Origin: Halothermothrix orenii H 168
Lineage (GTDB): Bacteria; Bacillota; Halanaerobiia; Halanaerobiales; Halothermotrichaceae
Reading direction: 5' to 3'
Assembly: GCF_000020485.1 (NCBI RefSeq)
Contig: NC_011899.1
Span: 345,501 to 409,500, forward strand
Length of the DNA: 64,000 bases
Position 1 is the first letter of the stretch, and every line of letters begins with the position of its first letter. The translations under genes were made by a program, and so were the position numbers. Below the pieces are notes generated by a model. It did not search any database. It was not told where the DNA came from and was given only the letters and a program-made list of their open reading frames with translations. Positions 59,778 through 64,000 of the stretch are shown here, one piece after another.

Positions 59778-60716
59778 ATGTTGAAGAAGAGGAAACTGGG
59801 AACAACTGGCCTTGAAGTTTCTGAAATTGGTTTTGGATGCTGGCAGCTGGGAAACACGAAAGACTGGCGTGGTGCTACCGGTGAAGATGCAATCCGGTTG
59901 GTCCATAAGGCTATTGAAATGGGGTGTAATTTTTTTGATACAGCTCCCAATTATGCCGGGGGAAAGAGTGAGGAATTACTGGGTAAAGCCCTTAAAGGTA
60001 AAAGGGATAAAGTTATTATTAGTTCAAAATTTGGGCATACCCCTGATGGTCAGACCAGTTTTGACCCGTCTTTATTGAAAAAATCTGTAGAAGAAAGTTT
60101 GGGAAGGCTAGAGACAGATTATTTAGATATATTGTTACTCCATAGTCCTCCCGTGGAAGTAATAAAGGGGAGTCAGGGACATTATCAAATTATGGAGGAG
60201 CTTAAAAAGGAAGGAAAAATACGTTTCTATGGGGCTTCAGTTGACACCGGTCAGCAAATGCTGGATGTTATAAATAACAGCAACTCTAGCGTTATTGAAA
60301 TTCTTTTTAATCTTTTCCACCAGGAGCCCAGGAGGGTTTTCCCGAGGGCTGGAGAAGAAGGTGTGGGGTTAATTGTTAAAGTTCCACTGGATTCGGGATG
60401 GCTCACCGGTAAGTATAATGCCGACAGTACTTTTACAGGAATCAGGGAACGGTGGAGTAGAGAAGTTATTAAACGGAGGGCCTCACTGGTGGAAATGGTT
60501 AAGGACATAAAGGATGATAATACCAGTATGGTTCATGAGGCTTTAAAATATATTCTGGCTTATCCACAGGTATCAACAGTCATTCCAGGTGTTAGAACTG
60601 AAGAGCACTTAATTGAAAACTTTAAGGCAAGTGAAAGAAAACTATCTGATGATAGATTAAGGAAATATGAAGATTTATACAATAAATATATTGAGGGTAA
60701 TGAGCTGCCCTGGTAA
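59778..60716 (+). CDS. Aldo/keto reductase
   Basis: NAD(P)-dependent reductase of 312 residues. It has the family start LKKRKLGTTGLEVSEIGFGCWQLG, the catalytic Asp and Tyr in FFDTAPNYAGGKSEELLGKAL, Lys in VIISSKFGH, His in DILLLHSPP, and the cofactor-binding end VSTVIPGVRTEEHLIEN. Closest in pattern to YajO/Tas-like members; substrate unknown. ATG follows AAAGGGGGAAGTT. Single gene ended by a hairpin. Confidence 0.92.
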   Translation: MLKKRKLGTTGLEVSEIGFGCWQLGNTKDWRGATGEDAIRLVHKAIEMGCNFFDTAPNYAGGKSEELLGKALKGKRDKVIISSKFGHTPDGQTSFDPSLLKKSVEESLGRLETDYLDILLLHSPPVEVIKGSQGHYQIMEELKKEGKIRFYGASVDTGQQMLDVINNSNSSVIEILFNLFHQEPRRVFPRAGEEGVGLIVKVPLDSGWLTGKYNADSTFTGIRERWSREVIKRRASLVEMVKDIKDDNTSMVHEALKYILAYPQVSTVIPGVRTEEHLIENFKASERKLSDDRLRKYEDLYNKYIEGNELPW

Positions 60717-60770
60717 AGTCCCCTACAAAAAAATATATTTATAAATATCGGGTTTTATACAGCTATAAAA

Positions 60771-60806
60771 AACCTCCAGATTCTTCTGGAGGTTATAATT
60801 TTTTTC
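60771..60806. terminator. Bidirectional terminator between aldo/keto reductase and Mn-catalase
   Basis: AACCTCCAGA, loop TTCT, TCTGGAGGTT, then ATAATTTTTTTC on the plus strand and A-rich sequence before the stem giving TTTTTTATAG on the minus strand. It serves both convergent genes. Confidence 0.88.
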
Positions 60807-60832
60807 TTGTTATTTTTTAATATATATATATA

Positions 60833-61516
60833 TTAAACGGGTTGCCCCTGGGGCTCTTTTTTCTGACTTGGTTCCTGAAAAGAAGGGGGAGTAGGAAAAG
60901 GATTGTCAAAATATTTACCCGGTGTAGATAAATCAAAATAAAGTCTCGAGTCTTCTGTTACTCCAAAGTCGTCATTAGAAGACCTTTTATTTTTTTGGAC
61001 CTTGTTCAAAGCCTGTCTGAAAAGGGCATTATGTGCTTCTTCACGGTTTAATAAAAAGTCAATTGTTTCTCTGACCCCCTGGTCATCTATCTGCCTGTAA
61101 AGGTACTCGTAAACTACTTTTGCCCTTTGCTCAGCAGCAATGTCTGATAGAATATCAGCTGTAATGTCGCCGGTTACATTTACATAATTACCGGTAAACG
61201 GAGTACCGGAACCATTGGCCAGCATTGGTGCCAGGCCACTTAAAACCTGTGATTCTATTTGACCTATATTATCATTGGTGTTTGATACTTCATGTCCATT
61301 TAACATATTAATAGTTTGAGCTACCATTTCAGCATGACTAAATTCTTCAGCAGCAATGTCCAGGAACAGGTCTTTTATTTCAGGGTCCTGGATTCTAAAA
61401 CTCTGGGAGAAATATTGTAGTCCTGCCTTGAGTTCACCATTTGCACCTCCGAGTTGTTCTTGAAGCATAGCAGCATAAGCGGGATTGGGTTTATCAACTT
61501 TTACTTCATGGAGCAA
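60833..61516 (-). CDS. Manganese catalase (frameshifted near its start)
   Basis: Protein of 227 residues with the dimanganese site of Mn-catalases: Glu in GELKAGLQYF, EEFSHAEMV, AEQRAKVVYEYL and NREEAHNALF. It removes hydrogen peroxide. The C-terminal 60 residues are polar. The usable frame begins at TTG 61516 without a ribosome site. Upstream, GGAGGTGG (61548-61541) and ATG at 61536 give MFNHKK, the normal family start, but in another frame: an eight-A run (61524-61517) is one base short of joining them as MFNHKKKLLHEVKVD. Hence either a sequence error, a real lesion, or slippage-controlled expression. Confidence 0.85.
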   Translation of the reverse strand: MLHEVKVDKPNPAYAAMLQEQLGGANGELKAGLQYFSQSFRIQDPEIKDLFLDIAAEEFSHAEMVAQTINMLNGHEVSNTNDNIGQIESQVLSGLAPMLANGSGTPFTGNYVNVTGDITADILSDIAAEQRAKVVYEYLYRQIDDQGVRETIDFLLNREEAHNALFRQALNKVQKNKRSSNDDFGVTEDSRLYFDLSTPGKYFDNPFPTPPSFQEPSQKKEPQGQPV

Positions 61517-61725
61517 TTTTTTTTATGATTAAACATATTGCCACCTCCAAAAATAGTATTTACAATAAAATTAATTGTATTATTAATTTTAGTTGATTTC
61601 AGAAAAAATAAATCAGGAGGACTAATTAGATACCTGGATGTAAGGAGATTAATAAAAAAATTAAGTTGGACATGGAACATTATATTTACTGATACGTCTA
61701 AATAAATAGAAAGGGGTGAAGGAGA

Positions 61726-62313
61726 TTGGATGGAACATCTGATGAGAAGATAATCAATATGATTTTAGCTGGAGAAAAAGAACTGTTTGCCAGGCTGGTG
61801 GAAAAATATCAGAGAAAAGTCTATAATACCACCTACCGGATGTTAGGCAACAGTGAAGATGCCAGTGACCTGACCCAGGAGGCCTTTATAAAAACCTTCA
61901 GGAATCTGAAACGGTTTAGAGGGAAGGCCAGTTTTTCAACCTGGCTTTTTACCATAACAACAAATTTGTGCCGGGACGAGCTGCGGAAACGTCAGCGTCG
62001 TAGTGCTAGTCCCCATTTCCCTGATGGGCAACATTTTATGAGTGAGGATATTGAAAACATCAAAGATAATTCAAAAGTTCCCGAAGACCTCTACATGGGT
62101 AGGGAAACCATGGCTTCAATCCAGAGGGCTATTAATAAATTACCAGCTGATCAAAAAGAAGTAATAGTGTTAAGAGATATACAGGGGTTTAGCTATAAAG
62201 AGATTTCAGAAATTATAGGAGTTCCGATGGGAACTGTTAAATCGCGTTTGAGCAGGGCCAGGAAGTCTTTACAGAAACACCTCAAAAATATAGAAGGGAG
62301 GGGTTTAAAATGA
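61726..62313 (+). CDS. ECF-type RNA polymerase sigma factor
   Basis: Protein of 195 residues. Region 2: FARLVEKYQRKVYNTTYRMLGNSEDASDLTQEAFIKTF, with FSTWLFTITTNLCRDELRKRQRR; region 4: LPADQKEVIVLRDIQGFSYKEISEIIGVPMGTVKSRLSRARK. This is the SigW-like ECF arrangement. It directs stress-response promoters and is held by the zinc-finger anti-sigma factor encoded four bases into its own stop. TTG start with AAAGGGGTG eight to nine bases upstream. Confidence 0.92.
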   Translation: MDGTSDEKIINMILAGEKELFARLVEKYQRKVYNTTYRMLGNSEDASDLTQEAFIKTFRNLKRFRGKASFSTWLFTITTNLCRDELRKRQRRSASPHFPDGQHFMSEDIENIKDNSKVPEDLYMGRETMASIQRAINKLPADQKEVIVLRDIQGFSYKEISEIIGVPMGTVKSRLSRARKSLQKHLKNIEGRGLK

Positions 62314-63482
62314 ATCATCAGAAACTTAAAGACCTTTTACCCCTGTATGTGGATAACGGGTTGAATGATGAGGAGAAAAACCTGGTGGAAAAACATTTAA
62401 AAGAATGTGAGGAGTGCCGCAATGAATTGAAACATTACCGGCAAAATTTTAATATACTTTCCTCAACTGAGGGGGTTGAGCCCCCACAGGATATAGTTGA
62501 GTCTGTCATGGAGGGACTTAATAACCTGGATTATAATATAGATAAAGAACAGGAGCAGAATACCTGGTCTGATAAACTCCTTAATCTCTTTAGACTAAAG
62601 GTAAGGATACCAGTTGGGGCAGTTGCTGTGGTAGTAGCAATTATCCTGAGTATAGCTTTATTTTCACCCGGCATATATAATTCCTATCAGAATTACAGTC
62701 TCTCCCGGGAAGAAATGGAGATGGGACAGGAAGCAGCCCCGGAACAGGATCTTAAGATGGCCCGTGACCGAACCATGAACAGGACAAACCTCAATCAATC
62801 TTCACCCAATACTAATCAGGAAGCAGGACTGGATCGGAAGATTATTCAAAATGCCAGTCTGGAGATTGAGACCGATGATTTTGCAGAGGTCAGCAAGGTG
62901 GTTACCGGACTGGTTACCAGCTATGAGGGCTATATTGCTAGTTCTACAAACTGGGTTACTGCTTCTGGACAGAAAAAGGTCAGTTTTACTTTAAGAATTC
63001 CAGAAAATCATTTCCACATGGTACTGGAACAGATTAAGAATATGGGGAGAGTTAAGTATAGTAGCCTGGGGAGCCGGGATGTCACCGAGGAGTTTATCGA
63101 TGTTGAAGCCAGGCTTGACAACCTGAAAGAACAGGAGATAAGATACCGTAAACTCCTTGACAGAGCCGATAAAGTAGAGGATATTCTTAAAATTGAACGG
63201 GAACTGGAAAGGGTCCGCAGTACTATAGAGAGTCTGGAAGGGCGAATTGAGTATCTACAAAACCGGGTTTCATTTTCAACCATAAATGTTGTCTTCATGG
63301 AACCGGAATCAATTATGAATAGTAACCGGGGGATAATTGGTGCATTACGCCAGGCCCTGAGGGCGATGGTTGAAAGTTTTTACAACCTGATTATCAAATT
63401 AGGTGCCTGGTTACCATATATGCTTCCCCTGGTGGCAGGATATTTTATATACCGGAGACATAAATTAAAGAATAAAGAGTAG
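62310..63482 (+). CDS. Anti-sigma factor with zinc finger and DUF4349 domain
   Basis: Membrane protein of 390 residues. The N-terminal zf-HC2 domain (LPLYVDNGLNDEEKNLVEKHLKECEECRNEL) binds the sigma factor; a TM helix spans about 95-118; outside lies a DUF4349 domain (IIQNASLEIETDDFAEV, ENHFHMVLEQIKNMG, EEFIDVEARLDNLKEQE) with a coiled coil, then a second TM helix near 370-385. It would release sigma when the outer domain senses envelope stress. ATG overlaps the sigma stop by four bases, so the pair is made together. Confidence 0.88.
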   Translation: MNHQKLKDLLPLYVDNGLNDEEKNLVEKHLKECEECRNELKHYRQNFNILSSTEGVEPPQDIVESVMEGLNNLDYNIDKEQEQNTWSDKLLNLFRLKVRIPVGAVAVVVAIILSIALFSPGIYNSYQNYSLSREEMEMGQEAAPEQDLKMARDRTMNRTNLNQSSPNTNQEAGLDRKIIQNASLEIETDDFAEVSKVVTGLVTSYEGYIASSTNWVTASGQKKVSFTLRIPENHFHMVLEQIKNMGRVKYSSLGSRDVTEEFIDVEARLDNLKEQEIRYRKLLDRADKVEDILKIERELERVRSTIESLEGRIEYLQNRVSFSTINVVFMEPESIMNSNRGIIGALRQALRAMVESFYNLIIKLGAWLPYMLPLVAGYFIYRRHKLKNKE

Positions 63483-63582
63483 CTAATAAAGGAAAAAGAT
63501 TATAATTACAGGAGAAGAGTAAATACTTCAGGATATTAAAAGCTTTTTTAATAATTAACAATATAGCGGTTAATGTATCGGT

Positions 63583-63607
63583 AAAAGCCCCTGGAACAGG
63601 GGCTTTT
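63583..63607 (+). terminator. Terminator after the sigma/anti-sigma pair
   Basis: AAAAGCCCCTG, loop GAA, CAGGGGCTTTT, then ATTTAT. A strong 11-bp stem 100 bases after the stop. Confidence 0.92.
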
Positions 63608-63744
63608 ATTTATATCAAAGTTTTTTAGCATTTAATAAATGGTATCATATTCTTTTCATTAATAACTGGTAAGTTGGTTTAATAAGTTATATAATTAATA
63701 CAGTTAATATTCTAATGTTGAGTCTGTAAAGGGGGGAAATTTAT

Positions 63745-64000
63745 TTGAAGAAGCTCATACTTTATGCCAGCAAACATGGCACAACCGAAAAAGCATCAGC
63801 CTTACTGGCTGAAAAGCTTACTGGAGAAGTAGAAAGGGTTAATGTCCAGAAGAAATTTCCCGATTTAAGGGGATATGATTATATAATTATCGGAGGTTCA
63901 ATCCATGCTGGACAAATTCAAAAGGAGATTAAAAAGCTCTGTGAAGATAACCTGAATATATTACTTGATAAGAAGATTGGTTTGTTTCTCTGCTGTGGCC
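63745..64000 (+). CDS. Flavodoxin-domain protein (partial; HemG-like)
   Basis: Starts at TTG 63745 after AAAGGGGGGAAA and runs off the window. The 85 visible residues open with KKLILYASKHGTTEKAS, the FMN-phosphate loop of a flavodoxin, then YDYIIIGGSIHAGQI and IGLFLCCG. This is the Flavodoxin_5 layout of HemG-type protoporphyrinogen oxidases and related flavodoxins. Specific function cannot be settled from the first half. Confidence 0.8.
   Translation, partial: MKKLILYASKHGTTEKASALLAEKLTGEVERVNVQKKFPDLRGYDYIIIGGSIHAGQIQKEIKKLCEDNLNILLDKKIGLFLCCG

Overview
The window looks like chromosome of a low-GC, anaerobic, fermentative member of the Firmicutes, most likely the Halanaerobiales (Halothermothrix/Halanaerobium type). 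I infer this from protein resemblance and the gene mix: an SLH surface protein, a GH31 glycosidase, [NiFe] hydrogenase with a full hyp set, Mn-catalase, Ku/LigD repair genes, and many TTG/GTG starts behind strong GGAGG sites. No 16S gene is present, so the genus is not proven.

Layout. 1-13.4 kb is ordinary chromosome: the end of a sugar-binding protein, a chemoreceptor, a thiamine-binding protein, tRNA-Leu and tRNA-Gly, an SLH protein, a Lon-family protease, a bacterial NHEJ set (ku facing separate ligD polymerase and ligase genes) and small genes up to tRNA-Thr(CGT). 13,443-26,499 is an integrated element bounded by a 46-bp repeat of the tRNA-Thr 3' end. It carries a tyrosine integrase, two XRE-type switches, an excisionase-like HTH protein, a CHC2/TOPRIM primase, an ERCC4 nuclease, a ClpP-like protease, a P27-type small terminase and an ArpU-like regulator. 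It has no large terminase, portal, capsid or tail genes. That fits a phage satellite (PICI-like) or a prophage stripped of its structural genes. 26.5-28.4 kb is a scar zone with a frameshifted MerR gene, a TetR fragment and a tandem repeat.

28.4-42.5 kb holds a GIY-YIG protein, a GH31 glycosidase between two NCS2-type permeases (the second interrupted by an in-frame TGA), a BASS-type transporter, and an ABC-2 exporter operon. Two divergent TetR paralogues share an intergenic region with four TGACT-N4-AGTCA operators. 42.7-49.2 kb is a cytochrome c maturation island (ccmE, F, A, B, C, D-like, then tatC, split-Soret cytochrome c, tatA). Its CcmE is the Cys (CxxxY) variant and ccmG/H are absent. 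50.2-58.7 kb is a [NiFe] hydrogenase locus (protease, small and large subunits, hypABFCDE) whose small subunit lacks the first two proximal-cluster cysteines and a Tat signal. 59-64 kb has a ferritin-like protein, a UPF0213 protein, an aldo/keto reductase, Mn-catalase, an ECF sigma factor with its anti-sigma factor, and the start of a flavodoxin.

Three genes (MerR, DUF421, Mn-catalase) are each broken by what looks like one missing A in an A-run, and one permease by a single nonsense codon. These could be real lesions, slippage sites or sequence errors, and each is flagged.
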